Shown: piece after piece, positions 9,272 through 22,748 of the stretch
Numbering within the stretch: position 1 is the first letter of the stretch
Layout: each line of letters opens with the position of its first letter
Source: Lyophyllum atratum
Lineage: Eukaryota; Basidiomycota; Agaricomycetes; Agaricales; Lyophyllaceae
Direction: 5' to 3'
Length of the DNA: 64,000 nt
Assembly: GCA_014905825.1 (NCBI GenBank)
Contig: JACGCN010000004.1
Span: forward strand, 124,001-188,000
The notes under the pieces: generated by a model
The model's input: only the letters and a program-made list of their open reading frames with translations
Databases searched by the model: none
What the model was told of the DNA's origin: nothing
Position numbers and translations under genes: made by a program

Positions 9272-12200
9272 ATGCTACCTTCCCTATCTTCATCGGTCAC
9301 ACAAGGAATGCTGAATGGCAACCATGTATCGCTGTCATTCACGTCTACTTCTACTGCCTCGTTCATCTCCAACACTGTCGCCGATTACATTCAATCCGAA
9401 ATCGCCCCTGTCATCGTCGTACCCACCCATCATGGACCTTTCACCTGTTCCATGACTTTGGGCGTAGCTGATTCAGAGACAGACGTGCTTTTAGGCTTAA
9501 ATTGGTTAACTTACTATCGTGAATATTGCATGTCTCAAAACTTCACTCCTCCAACCATTACGTCCATAATCTCCCTTTTCAATGAAAAATTGCGTCGTAC
9601 GTCTTCTTCCCATCCATCCCTTATTCCATTCTCATTGCACTGTAGTCCCTGTGCCGCGGATCACGTTTCGTAACACGACGTCACTTTATAATAACCATGA
9701 TAAACCCGATATTCCGTCATCTTCTCCATCTCCTGAAATTGTAAATTCTGCCTCTGGTGCTGTTCCCACTTCTACTACATCCAATGTCCCCATAAATATT
9801 GTCCAAGCGATTCGCTTTGTCAATCCCTTTCTGTGCGACAACACGTCACCTTTATTTGAACATAGTGTCGATACCGATTCTTACTTACGCGCCCATGGTA
9901 TAGCATCAGTTGACTGGTCTGACAAAAGAAAAAGAACAGCGTTCACCCATCACCTCATAAACGGCCTATGCGCTAATAGCGTATCTCCTGGATGTCGCGA
10001 ACTTGCCTCTGATTTATGCGTACACGACTTATGCCTTTTGATAGGCTTTCAAATCCAGGAATGGTCATTGTCTTCATCTAACACTCACCTCCGTCTGATC
10101 TGCGAATCTCTGGGATATACTGGTTTGTCAGAGAAGAAACAAATGCTTAATGTTCTAGCTACACGTTTCGGCACTTTAAAACATCGTAGATCTCAAGATG
10201 TCGCCGTGATATTTAATAACTTATCCAAGACTACAAGACCCGCATTGTTATCATTATGCGCCGCACATGGCCTTCCTGACCTCGGCGTTCGGACGGATCT
10301 GTTCAAAGGCATTGTGCGCCACATCGCATCTGCCCATTGTTACTCCGCCCATATTTCTTCTCCACCCGCATGCCAAGCAGTACAGGATTGTTTCGAAGAC
10401 GCTCATGTCTCCCAAAACATTATAGAAGCATCCATTCTACATAACTCTGTCCGCACGTGTGGAATCCAGACACTACAATCAATACTAGACATCAAGCACA
10501 TTCCATACACGTCCCTAGACAATGCACACGATCTAAGAGTAATACTTGACCGTCACATAACTTCTCTCAGTCACCGTGTTTTTCTCCCTCTCAGAATGCT
10601 ATCCCCGGTCACGGACGACACAGCCAGTAAACTGCAGACAATTTCTTCGGAATGGCCACAGATTTCGCCTTTGTCAATAAAAGATGGCTGCCAACGTCTC
10701 TTCCGTGACATGACATCTTCTGCATATCTGTCTGAACGCTGTTGCGCATCTTGTGCCGAAAATGTTCTTCGTAGGCATTGTAAAGAATATCCATTGTCTT
10801 CCATCCCTCACGAATTACTACGCCGTCCTGATTATCACATCATTCACCCAATCGAACAGGATGGAGAACTCGAAAATGTTGAAGACCAGGACATTCATGG
10901 TTCTGCGTGGTTACACGAAGACGTCATATCTCCAAGTATGCCATTCGAAGAAGGACGATTGAACGACGTTCTTGTCGCACCTGAAGGGATCTTCGTCGAC
11001 GTCACCACAACAGACATCACAATTGCTCTGTGCGATCCATGTCACTCGTCATTAACAAGACATAAATTACCCCAAATGGCGCTGGCAAACCGCACGATGC
11101 TTGGTGATGTTCCACCTGAGCTGGCGGACTTGACATCGGTGGAAGAGTCACTCATAGCTTTATGCCATACAAAGTGTTGGATCTTACATTTGAAAGACTC
11201 CGACACGAAAGGGGTAAGCCAACGAGCAGTGAGAGGCCATGTCATGGTCTATCCCCAAAACCCCGGCGTTGTTGCCGACATCCTGCCACCATCTATAGAA
11301 CAGATTACGGCTTACATGTGCATCATGTTTGTAGGTTCTGTACGACCAACTGATGAATGGCTCCGAGAGCATGCGACACCCCTCGCGGTGCGGGCGAACA
11401 AAGTTCGACGCGCGTTAGTTTGGTTGAAGGCCCACAATCATCTGTATTCGCATATAACTATAAATGAGTCCGTGTTGCTTCAACTGCCGGAAGACGGCCT
11501 GCTTGACTACCACATCGAGTTGGTCTCCTCATCGTCGAACCAAGAAAGTCTTGTCTCAGGATACGAGCCGGACCTTTCTCAACGTTCAGAGGACATGAAC
11601 GCGTTCACCGCTGCTGAGGGAGTGCTGCATAGCATCTTGATCTCCGATCTTGAAGGTCACGCGTCATCCGCACAACTGAAAGCAGCCGCCATGCGGCACA
11701 TTAAACATAAAGGTGGTGACTACTTGCAAATGCGTCGTGGGTCTAACTTGGTTAACTGTTTCGACAATCCTACTATGTTTCCCATGATGTATCCGACTTT
11801 GTATCCCTACGGCATAGGTGGGTTCGACGACAGCAATCGGAACGTTCGAATCTCCACCAAAAATCACATCAAGCACCTACTTCGCCTAGCTGACAAACGG
11901 TTCCAAACCCACCACTCTTTTATCTTCTCCGCGTTTAACATGCTCCAACGTCGGACTTACTTACTTCACACTCACTTGAAGGTAAAAAAAATGACATTTC
12001 CCAAGGTAGCGCGTACATTCGAAGGAATTTCATCGGAATCTCTTCACGGTGTCGTTGAACGCTTTGCACAAGGTGATAACACAACCGCCTACAGCGAACA
12101 AGAACGACAAGTGATAGCACTGATGAAAGAGGTCACTATGATAACCTCCCATGTTTCGGGATCTGATGCATCAAGAGCCATTATGAGAAACGAAATTAGA

Positions 12201-15200
12201 GCGTTGACCACGACTTTGGGCATGCCTTCCTTCTACGTCACAATAAATCCAGCCGACGTTTACAATCCGCTTCTGAAATTTCTGGACGAAGGTAATATGG
12301 ACATCGACAACCTCTCTGTAAAGGACATTCCTCAATTTATGCCGCAATCAACTCTTATTGCACGTAATCCCATCGTTTGCGCGAAATTTTTCAACATTTA
12401 CATCAAAGCCTTCCTTCATGCGTTGCTTGCGTGGCGTTCGGACCCCAACGACGTCCAACAAGGCATTCTGGGACACGTCCGGGGTCATTACGGCTGTGTC
12501 GAACAACAGGGCAGAGGATCGTTACATGTGCATTTTCTACTTTGGGTGACAGGCTCTCTTGATCCTGATGACCTGAAGCAAAGAATGATGAACGATCCCG
12601 ATTTTGAAAGGACTTTGTTCGCCTATCTCGATGACGCGATCGCAAATTCAGTTCCAGAGGATCCCAATCCCAACACGCCAGATGATTGCTTAGCTTCACA
12701 TCCTTGCAGCGTCCGCACTGATTTGGATGCTGATGAAATCCAGCGACAGAAAAGGCTCCGCCGCTTAGCCACCCGATGTCAAACCCATGTCCATGGCAAG
12801 ACATGCTTTAAATACTGTAAAGATGATAGACCTGAAGATCGGGATTGCCGTTTCGACCTTGATCCTTCCAACGTGCGTGCAGACAGCTCTTTCGACAGGG
12901 AAAGCGGTGATATCAACCTGCGCAAGGTAAATGGAATGATCAACAACTACAACGACTTAATACTGGATAGCATGGCTTGCAACATGGACATCAAGTTCAT
13001 TGGTTCCGGCGCTTCAGCAAAGGCAATCATTCACTACATCACCGACTACATCTCTAAACCAAAGATGCAATGCCACGCGTCCTATGTCGTCCTTGAGAGA
13101 GCTTCGCGTATGATGAATAAATATTCCACTGACGACGACGTCAGCGTCGTTCGAGCCAAAAAACTTCTCCAAAGATGTGCATATGAGATGATTGCGTGCC
13201 AAGAACTCTCCGCACAACAAGTCGCGTCATTCGTTATGGACTACGAAGACCACTTCACCAGCCATGATTATAACTCCCTGTACTGGCCAACTTTCGAGAT
13301 TCATCTGGACAGACAGCACCCGAGTCCTGAATGTCGTTATCGATCATCACGCAATCTATCCACACCATCACGGCCGGAAGACACACATGGCGACAGCGTT
13401 GACATAACAGACGATTTGGATAGCCCAACCTCAGCACGTAACGATGACACGACTGCTTCGACTGACTTGGGCTTAGACGATGACATAAATGTTCAAATCA
13501 CGCAAGATGGCAACGTCCATCCGGTGTCCTCCCAGTTTACAGACTACACGATGCGAGGAAACGATCTCCGAAGTTTATCTCTGTGGGATTTCGTAGCCCA
13601 AGTAGAAAAGGTGAAAGGAAAACCTCCTCCTGATTCGGATGATGTGCGAGCTTTGAAACGAAGGGATACCGAACGATTGATGAAGAACGAATCGGAACGG
13701 AGGGTGGTTGCTCCTTTCCAAGATTCCTCACATCCAGGTTACAAAACCCATTACTTGAAACTCCGGCCGTACGCACAGCGTGTAGTTCCTATGTGTGTGG
13801 GGAAGATTCCACGGAGAGACAACATAGAAGAATATCCTCGATATTGCCGAGCCATGCTCCTCATTTTCAAACCCTGGCGCAAATGTGACGATTTGATCGG
13901 TGCCAATGAAAGCTGGCAAGATGCTTTCTCAAATTTTTTGGCGAACGACGAATGCCCTGAGACATATGTTCACATCATGCGCAACATGCAAGTCCTGCAC
14001 GAATGTAAGGATAGCCGCGACGACGACTTTGCCAAAAGGAGAAATAGGAAAGCTAAGTTTCGATTGCCACCTGAGTTAACTGGTTGTGATCGCGAAGTCG
14101 AGGACGACGACTTGGCGGAAGATACTTCCGCAGAAGACATGCACGATTATCTTACCAGCTTGGACACACGTCACAATGTTGATTCCAACAGTGCCGTTGG
14201 CGTACTCGACTGCATAACTCATGCAAGTGAAGCAGGCATGTTCAACGTCAACGACGGATCAAACATCACTCACACTGGACTGCAGCCAGAAGAAATAACC
14301 ACTACTGGTCACCAATTGGAAAACATTTGGAAGGACAGCTACTCTGAGCGTAGAAAGAACTGGAAACAACGCCTGGCGGAACCGGACGATGCCACGCAGT
14401 CACACTTGAATACATCTCTTGACAATGATTCTGGCATCCACAGTGGAGAAGCATTTAGGAACGCTTTGGACAACGTGGACGGATGCGCAGAGATCGTCCA
14501 AAGCAACATGCCTTTGACATCTGAAGCACATGTCGACATCTCCGATCTTGCACAGAAATGGACGTTGAATGCAGAGCAGAACCGTGCATTCAAAATGATA
14601 ACAGACCAAGCCACAGAAAAAACACCGAAGAAACCTCTTATATTGTATATCGCAGGTCAAGCAGGTACCGGGAAGACAAGAATTATCAAGGCAGTCAAAA
14701 CCTTCTTCGACCTGCGACAACAATCTAGACGATTTAGGTTGACCAGTTTCATGGGAATGGCCGCAAGAAACATCAGCGGCGTCACTATCCATGCCTCTCT
14801 GGCTTTCGGTGTAGGCCATCGAGGAAAGGCTGCTCAGCAAGAATTGGTTTCAATGTGGGAAGGCGTGGACTTCATGTTCATTGACGAGATATCCATGATT
14901 GGTTGCCATTTCCTGTGGAAAATTAGCGACGCACTGGCAAGAGCGAAAGGAAACATTCTACCCTTCGGAGGCATCAATGTCATCATGGCCGGTGATTTCG
15001 CTCAGCTGCCTCCCGTACGAGAAACGAAATTGTTCGCCAACCTAGACAGATACAAGGCAGAAACAGTATATGCACAGCAAACTGTGATGGGAAAAGCGCT
15101 TTGGATGGATGTGCGCGACATCGTGATCTTGGATAGAGTCGAACGTCAATCTGGTGAGGATAACGCCCCTTTCGTAGATCTCCTGCAAAGGCTTCGATGT

Positions 15201-16409
15201 GGGAAATGCACTTCGGCCGATTTCGACCTGCTAAATACCAGGATCGTGGAAAATACAGGGATCGACCTGAGTTGTCCGGAATGGAACGAGGTTCCTATTA
15301 TTTTCACGAACAACGACGCCAAAGACGCGATCAACGTACATGCAGCGGTCGCATTTGCTCAGAGAACAGGCCAGGTTCTACATTGGTACTATTCAACTGA
15401 CTCCCATTGTGCAAAACCAATTGTAGATGACGCAGTCGTAGAGATCTTAAGCAACATGCCTTCAAATCGATGTGCTCAAAGGCTTGGCAAACTTCCACTG
15501 GTGATAGGAATGCCAGTCCTCATATGTCACAATTTTGATGTCCCAGGAGGAGTCGTCAATGGCAGCCGAGGTAGAATCACAGGAATAAGATACAACACTG
15601 ATAACCGCAACAGAAGACATCTATTATCGGTCATCGTTTACATCGAAGACAGCACTGATTCCAATCTCCCGCAATTGGAACCACACTATATGCCAATCTT
15701 GCCTGATTCCAACTCGATTAAATTCGTGGGTCCGTATGATGGAAAGAGCTGCAACATTAAACGAAAGCAGCTTCCAATTGTTCCAGCGTTCGCGATGACG
15801 GCCCACCGTGCACAGGGCCAAACGATGGAGAAAGTTATTATCGATCTGCAGGCGTGTACGGGGACTGAAAGCCCTTATGTTATGGTTTCTCGAGCAACGA
15901 CTATTCACGGACTTCTCATTCTGCGAAGGTTTGACAAAAAACGAATTTGTTGCTGCGAATCAGAAGAAGCCCGAGTTGAGAAATTAAGACTGAGGAAGCT
16001 GGCATTGCAGACTATCATGACATACGGCACGAAGGAAGAGGCAGATGCAGCGCAGATCAGACTCCATCATCCGGATGGACTAAGAGATGACTATGGCGTG
16101 CGGAAGCCTGACAAACCAGCAGTACAACCAATGGATTCCGACGGCCTGTTGAACCCATTCAAACGCAGAAGATTTACTGCTCCCCAGATCGAGGGGCCTG
16201 GAACCAGTTCAAACGTCATTTTAGACCCCTTGAATTCAAGTGGCCTGTTGAACCCATTCAAACGCAGGAGGTATACTGAGTCCGGAACCGGTTCAAACAT
16301 CACTTTGGACCCCTTTACAAGCAGAAAGCGGCCAGTGATTGACACCGACATCTCTCACGATCGGACTACTCTACCGCCAAACAAAAAAACGCGACATGTT
16401 ATTACCTGA
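9272..16409 (+). CDS. Helitron Rep-helicase with N-terminal retropepsin-like domain
   Basis: Rolling-circle Helitron transposase, 2362 aa as join(9272..9596,9646..16409). The 49-nt intron (GTACGT...TGTAG) joins two frames exactly in phase. Exon 1 resembles a retropepsin (NGNHVSLSFTSTSTASFIS, then DVLLGLNWL near residue 71), but the position of the catalytic Asp in DTG/DSG holds TST. Helical SAP-like segments follow (residues ~250-420). Next is a Cys-rich DUF6570-type region (CDPC, LANRTMLGDVPPEL, CHTKCW near 570-640). The Rep domain shows YVTINP (~969), the HUH motif GSLHVHFLLW (~1068) and the two-tyrosine motif YITDYISK (~1239). The C-terminal Pif1-like helicase shows Walker A GQAGTGKT (~1779), Walker B FIDEIS (~1855), AGDFAQLPPV and MVSRATT (~2190). 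The tail repeats GLLNPFKRRR twice. All core motifs are intact, so it may be active. It acts in the nucleus on single-stranded DNA. Confidence 0.95.
16143..16290 (+). repeat. 99-bp tandem duplication in the Helitron C-terminus
   Basis: The sequence GGCCTGTTGAACCCATTCAA recurs near 16144 and 16242. It gives two copies of the basic peptide GLLNPFKRRR(F/Y)T, 33 residues apart, just before the stop codon. The basic runs could serve as nuclear localisation signals. Confidence 0.8.
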
Positions 16410-16702
16410 GAGCGAACCTCCTGGAACGTCGTGCTATAAAAAAATCGTGTGCTTCCTGCTGGTCAACGGCACACCAATAACTTGGTGTATTCTATTCACA
16501 TGTCTCGGAACCCATGATAGACCTGGACTTCTCCGACGATTTGCGTTAGCCAACTATCTCGGATGACAACATAGACATTATGCTTCAATAACAATTCCTT
16601 TTGTCTCTTAGACCCTATCTCAATTGACTGATTTTATGTATTAGTTCTGAACCTTTATAACGTCTTCGCCTGCTATACTACACTACACTTCCCTTTCCTG
16701 TT

Positions 16703-18481
16703 ATGACTTCCGCCTGCATACAAGAAAGGCAAACTTCTGGTCTCAATGACCGCATCGTTGAGTTACTGCTGGAAGCCAGACCTGGGTTGTTGGCGTCTGC
16801 GGTTCCTGGGACAACATTTGTCGCGTCAACCAATGCTTACACGAAACATACGGTCTTCAACAACCACGTTAACGAGGCCCCGTACCACGGTCTCATCTTC
16901 GGCCAAATCGCATCCGAGTCCGACGGCACCGAGCTTCGCGCGCGAGGGAATCATTACCTCGGAGGGCCTGATAAACTGGTCTGCCATTTCCATTGAACAC
17001 TTTAACTACTGCTCATCGAATCCATAGAACAAAATCAAGAACTCGTCAAAACCCAAGGACGTGTTCGTCCTCGAAGCTCCAACCAATGGTCCAGAAATAC
17101 AGATGACGGTGTTTGAGAACCAGCTCGTCACCCTTGATGAAGTTGTCGAGAAAGAAAGAGCGAACGACGAGGTGAGTGACTTAATCAATAGCAACAGTGC
17201 GCCTTCACTTCAACGCGACCACAACCTTCTAGTCACGTCCTGATAAACCCATCATCAAGTCATGGACAAAACGCCGTGCTGGCGAGAAGGAGAGCAACCG
17301 GCTTGTGGTTACCATGGGGCCGAAGTATGGTGTACGTTGGATCTGCATGCCCCTATTTTTGCCTTCATTAATCTCTGTACAAAGATGGATACTACTACGA
17401 ACGCCGTTGCGGGGTCCAAGCGTTCTAAAAAAGCGCTTCCCAACGAGAAAGACGAGGGTCATAAAACCGCACCTGAGCCGTCGCCACCATTTAAAGGTAA
17501 TCAATGTCGTCACCTCCGCTTTCACACTCACCGACTTTCGGTCCCATCAGCGCCACAAGTGGGGGATCTACACGATCCTACAGTGCTTGAAGATTACGGC
17601 GGCGAACTGTTCGACCATAGTCCTAGCATGAAACTGGTGCAGCTCGATGTCCGAGGGACAGACGGTCAACTCATCCCTCCCGGCGAAATGTACGGGAAAC
17701 TGAGAACGGGAACATTGGTTCTCATCAATGCCAGTCTGCACATTTTTAACATGCCTGAGGCCAATAGGAAGGTGAGTCGTCCTTGAATGCTGCAAGACAT
17801 GTTTTGTCATGTCTCCTCACGTCTTCTTGCCAGACCTTCCAACTCAACTGCCTGTCCCTTCGTGTCCTCGCCGAGTCTGATCTCCCGGTGGTGCCTCGCG
17901 TTCGATTCCAACGCAACGGGAATGGCAATGGCAACGGAGCAACAAATGCCGTATTTGACTCATTCTGTGCTAAGTTGGGACCATCGAGGATAGAGCCAAA
18001 GACTCTAAATGCCACGCCACCGGATGCGACAGCACGCAGTTCCAACGCCACCCCGACCATAGAGCCAAAACCTCTGAATGCCACACCACCGAATGCGACG
18101 GCGAGCAGTTCCAACGCCACACCGACCGCAGAGCCAAAAGCTGTGAATGCCATGCCACCGAATGCGACAGCGAGCAGTTCCAACGCCACACCGACTGTAC
18201 AGGCGAACACTCTGAATGCCACGCCACAGACTGCGGCAGCGAGCAATTCGAACCCTACACCGCCTTCTGTCCCAAACATCAAGGACGACAAAGGCAGAAA
18301 GACCAAAAAGCAGAAGAGGTCTGACGACAACAACGTTATGGATTTCGACTGTAAGTCGACTTTCGATGCTGGCGACATTCATCTTACTCAGAATACTTTA
18401 CAGGATAACTGTATGCATACGACGTCTAACGCTACGAGCGTAGCGGTCGTATATATAAGCTACGATTACTGCATCGCCTAA
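16703..18481 (+). CDS. Accessory protein A of the Helitron block, unknown function
   Basis: Model join(16703..16978,17028..17171,17233..17331,17385..17496,17551..17771,17834..18481), 499 aa. The first intron uses a weak GTCTGC donor. An alternative last intron at 18351-18403 would end the protein at 18405. The protein is paralogous to the gene at 24451. Shared blocks are ELLL...LL near the start, GQIASE.DGT.L.ARGNHYLG, APKYG/GPKYG, VGDLHDP..LEDYGG.LF, KLVQLDV, LIPP...Y.KLRTGT.VLINA.LH.FNM and LRVLAESDLPV. This looks like a family recurrent in Agaricomycete genomes and known only as hypothetical; I know of no function for it. The C-terminus is a Lys-rich tail after four 23-residue repeats. It sits 290 bp behind the Helitron gene on the same strand. 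Confidence 0.75.
17993..18262 (+). repeat. 69-bp coding minisatellite, about four copies
   Basis: Units start near 17993, 18062, 18131 and 18200 (period 69 bp, 23 codons). They encode Ala/Thr/Asn-rich repeats of the type EPK.LNATPPNATASSSNATP. The period is a multiple of three, so copy number can change without a frameshift. The paralogue at 24451 lacks this tract. Confidence 0.85.
18430..18445. repeat. Perfect 7-bp stem palindrome at the end of accessory gene A
   Basis: CGCTACG-AG-CGTAGCG forms a strong hairpin with a 2-nt spacer, followed by an AT-rich run and CTAA at 18478-18481. A hairpin before a CTRR end is the layout of Helitron 3' termini, but the spacing of about 32 nt is longer than the usual 10-15, so this is only a candidate. 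Confidence 0.35.
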
Positions 18482-19095
18482 GGATATGAGCGCATCAGTT
18501 GTAATTTTCTACATGTATTATAAAATGACTGACGAATTGAACCTGCTCTACTGAGTCGCCTGCCGAATGATCGGTTGTCTCTCAACAGCTATGCATAAGG
18601 TGCGTTACCACGTAAGAAAACCAAAAACAACAACTTAGAAACAGGACTTACCCTTGCAGCGTGCCGCATGCGACGTTTGGTACAAGATGTCACATATAAG
18701 CAATAGGGAGATCCCAACTCGCTGTGACATGCTATCGAGATTCGGGTTCGCATATCTGCAGCAATAGCGTATTCGCTGATCACCATGTCGTACAAACACA
18801 CGGGAGCCCCCATTGCGTCTGTCAATTGACACCCCACAAGTCATTCAAGACACTTGCAGGCACAACGCAGTGGCTGTGCATCGACACCCGGTCAATCAAA
18901 CACACGTAAACATTCACTGTCTTCTTCACCATCTCCATTGCCCCTCATTAATCATTTCCTATCTTTTCATTACCAACCTTTAATCCTTGTGTTTTTTGGG
19001 AGATCCCGAAACACCTCATTCACATCCTGCATCCATTCGTTCGTTGAGGTTTGGGAAATCCCGACCGCAACTAGTCTCAACCACCTATAAGAAAG
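18482..19095. other. Intergenic region between two accessory genes
   Basis: About 600 bp without a recognised gene. The last 150 bases upstream of 19096 are likely promoter for the next gene. Confidence 0.4.
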
Positions 19096-21897
19096 ATGAA
19101 CCCTGAACATGCGGCGGATTTTGTACAGTATCGCGTTGCTCGTGACCGATATATGCACGATGCTCTGACACGGGATGAGACTGGAAAAAGAATCCAAATG
19201 TATGTCAATGCAAATGTTATGCGACAACTGAGATATCTGATTGCTTTTCCAGACATGATGATAGACAGATCGTTGACGCGAATGGCGACGTTCAACGCGT
19301 TCCTACATTGTAAGTGAAATTATGCCAATGCTATCTGATAGTCGCTGATCCATGTCTCATAGCCTAGATAAAACGTACGGCGGATATACACACCGAGGGA
19401 ATACAACTTATTACTCTCCGAACTCGAGTCTTGATGTTGATGTCCCCAAGTCCGATGACGGAAATCATCGTTACAACCTCTTCTTCCGCAGAGACAACGC
19501 GCTGAATGGAGACTACAAGAAGCCTGGATGGTGGACGACGGAATACGGCTGGCTGGCGTTCACACCGTCAAATCCACCATTTGTAGGTGCGCTGCTCGAA
19601 CGTCTGCACCACATCCCTCCTCGCTTGCCACTCGGTGAAGGTGGTGGTTATTGTCTGCCACCGGATGTGATCGAAAAATGGGAGCATCTCGAATCCGTTT
19701 TACTTCAAGCCATCAGTGCAATCCGTAAAGTTCACATGGTCCCCGCCATCTTGCCATTTTTCCCCCGCGCACTGGGTTACCATGCGGAGTTCAAGTATCA
19801 TGCGCAGGCTAAGCTTCATATATACCGTGCTCGAGACTGGATGCTGACATGGACGGGCTTGCTGTCGTATGTGATCGCAATGTCCAGGAAGAACAGGCAT
19901 CTACCTCGATGGCAGCTAATCCTCGAACACGCGGGGTTCGATCTTCCTATGATTGACGCCATCGCGACCTCTTGCATCTGTGACTTCACGGCATACACCC
20001 GTAGAGTCGGAACCTTCTTGGATGTCTCTAACTACGAGGTCATATTCTGGCTCATTGAACTCGGCCTCCCCGTCTGGTACCAGTGGAAAAACCAACACGC
20101 CGGTGATGCGCTGTTGAAGGTCTTTGCCCCTCCTCCCTATACGCCCTCCATCGCCACTCATGATCCAGCGCCGTCACCCCGTTCTTCTACGCCTGCATGT
20201 ACACCCTACAACACCTTAACAAAAGCTGAACGGCTCGCTTTCGTCATCTCTCATTTCAAAATGCGTGACGAGGCAAACGAAGTGAAGCTGCAAAGGGAGA
20301 CCGCAGATGCTAAGCAGAGGAGATTGAACCGTATGAGACAGCCGCCGACCGTGTCCGCGAACGTCTTCGTGTGGGAAGAGGACGCGGAAGACACCACGAA
20401 ATTTGTTAGGTGCGCGGTGCCGAAGCACGAACGAGAAGAGACGCTTGGCTGGTTCAGCAGCAATCAAAAGAGATATGACGCGTTCTGGAACGAATGGGAT
20501 TGCTGCGCAGACTTGGGGGAGAACAACGACGATGACGAAGACTACCACGACGACGAACCCTTTGACCCGTTGGACAAGTTGCTGGAAGAGATACCCACAG
20601 AACATCCAAGGTGTCTCAGTCCTTCACAAATCCCGCGGAAGGAAAGCGACGGCGAATCTTTTGGGCACTTCAACGACGCGAAGTACTCCGGCAATAACTT
20701 CGCGCTGATGTGCGACAGCTGGCAGGAAGACTTCTTGGAAACGCTGAAGATATACTACGGGTACCTCCCACCTCTGCCTTATCCTACGTACATGGCGCCA
20801 ATGGGGAGCGAATCCGATGCGAAGTTGACGTTCAAGTTCTTCGGCGAATCTTTGAAGCACACGTTGTCCTTCTACAAACATCGGCCAATCGCTCAGCTTG
20901 CGCAACAGTACATGCAACTCCTCGTCAAGCGGGGCCTTCCGCCACCGATCACATGCGACATCAACGACTCAACCCGTGCGCCTCTGGCAACTTCCCATAG
21001 GCTGCAAGACCTCCGTAAAGTCTTCGCTGGTCCAAAAGAGAATGAGGTGTGGTACATGTTCGACCTAGGGCAAAGAGCGAAGAGAAAATGGCACCTCGCC
21101 GTCCAAAATGCGAGAGACGCGTTGGTGGTATGTAGATTGCCAAATGACTGGAACGAGACCGAGATCGTTCAGTGCCTTCTGCGGCACGGAGTCCGGTTCC
21201 ACACCCTGCAGCCTGCCAAAACCATTCTCAGAGGCAAGATACGGCCATTCCCTCCGTGCCTGCTGCCCACTCGTCCGAAGGACTACACTTTCACCGACAA
21301 GGATTACGATGCCTACGTTCTGCAACGTAATGCCATGTTTTCTCAACCGTCATCACGAGCAGGGCTGATGCGAGGTGGGTTTGTTTGGAGGTTGACTGTG
21401 CCGAACGTCAGCTTCGGGGCGGTGTTCGACGGTCCAACCGGCTGGAACGAAGCACCAGACACGATGTTCATCGCAAAAGACATCAACACCGGCGACATCT
21501 TCGTTGACGATGAGTTAACAGAAGTCGAACTTGACTTGATATGCGGCGCGTACATTTGCGACATGGGTAACTTTTCAATTCCTTTCTGTCTTCGATAGAG
21601 CACTGACTTGAGACCATAGCGTCCGGCAGCCAGGCAGCGATCAAATCATGGTACCCTCTCGTTTCAACATTCGACAAATCCGGTGAGAACTACGGTCGAT
21701 GGACGGTGTACAGAGAAGAAGGATTCCGAAGACGAACGAAAGAGATCAACGACACGAGCGTCGGTGAAGCGTCACGCGGGCCCTTGAACTTCAAAAAATG
21801 GCGGGACCTGATGAGAGGCATGAAGGACGTCAGACATCTGAACGAGAACATGGATCGATGGTGTACGGAATTTCTTGAAAGATTGGTCTTCTCCTGA
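19096..21897 (+). CDS. Accessory protein of 896 aa, unknown function
   Basis: Model join(19096..19309,19368..21566,21620..21897), with introns of 58 and 53 nt and phase kept at both. Recognisable landmarks are WWTTEYGWLAFTPS near the start, the hydrophobic block FWLIELGLPVWYQW (~300), a long charged helix with RRLNRMRQPP, VFVWEED and YDAFWNEWDCC, an acidic Asp/Glu run after it, and EVWYMFDLGQRAKRKWHLAV. From memory these fit a repeat-associated Agaricomycete family with no assigned function; no enzyme motif is visible. It lies in the same orientation as the Helitron gene and both accessory-family paralogues, which suggests it travels with them. Intact reading frame and clean splicing argue against a decayed relic. 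Confidence 0.8.
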
Positions 21898-22748
21898 ACC
21901 ATTGCAATGAATACATGTACCCATCACACCTGTAAATACACTCATCACCGCTGTAAACATAGTAATAGCTTCACAATCAAATCACTTCCCGCATCGTCCA
22001 AACCGCTCCCGACTTCCGACAAAGGACGAGCCAAGTTTCGTCCTAGTACGTTTCCGAAGAATTCATAATGACCGCTGAATAGAACTCAGAGACATTGCAA
22101 TCCGGATCCGGTGAGCGTAGCGGCGACCCCACTTGCGTAACGTATGCTGTCACTGATAACGACCTCCTCACTTTTGTCGCTTTCCATCACGCAGGACTTT
22201 TATAACTTACGCATGCTGGAGAACGTGCTGGTCGATGCGAGGTTTGATCTGCGGCTTGGAAGTCACTGCTGTCGCTGTTGCTGTCTCAAATTTATATACT
22301 GTCCCACAGGTCTCTCCAACGATCACACAGGTCTCAAGTTACCTAAATTTAGTCATGAGAACCCACCCCATGTTCGAACATAAATACTTTCAACATCAGC
22401 TCTCCTCTCCTCAACATGAATCCCCGTCGGAACCACGCATGTGAATGTCCATACCAGCTATTTCATAAAGCCATTGACACTCGTAATAGACAGATCGCGG
22501 GTGTACGGAAACACCTGCTATCGCACTCGCCTACGGCCCGATGTCGTCCTTCGTGCATTGGCATGGCTAGCCCTTCACCAGCAACGTCAATTGCAGACCA
22601 AATACACTGCCTAGTAAGCCCCTTCAGCACAGTCAACGATAGCAACTGCTGATTCGTTCTCACGATGTCCAACTCTTGTCAGAATCGCCATAGAGGTCTT
22701 AATCAAATACGTAGTGTCTCGTAATCATATAAAGCTGTTGCATGCCCT
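21898..22748. other. Intergenic region
   Basis: About 850 bp with no supported gene. Short open stretches here give no recognisable protein. Confidence 0.4.
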
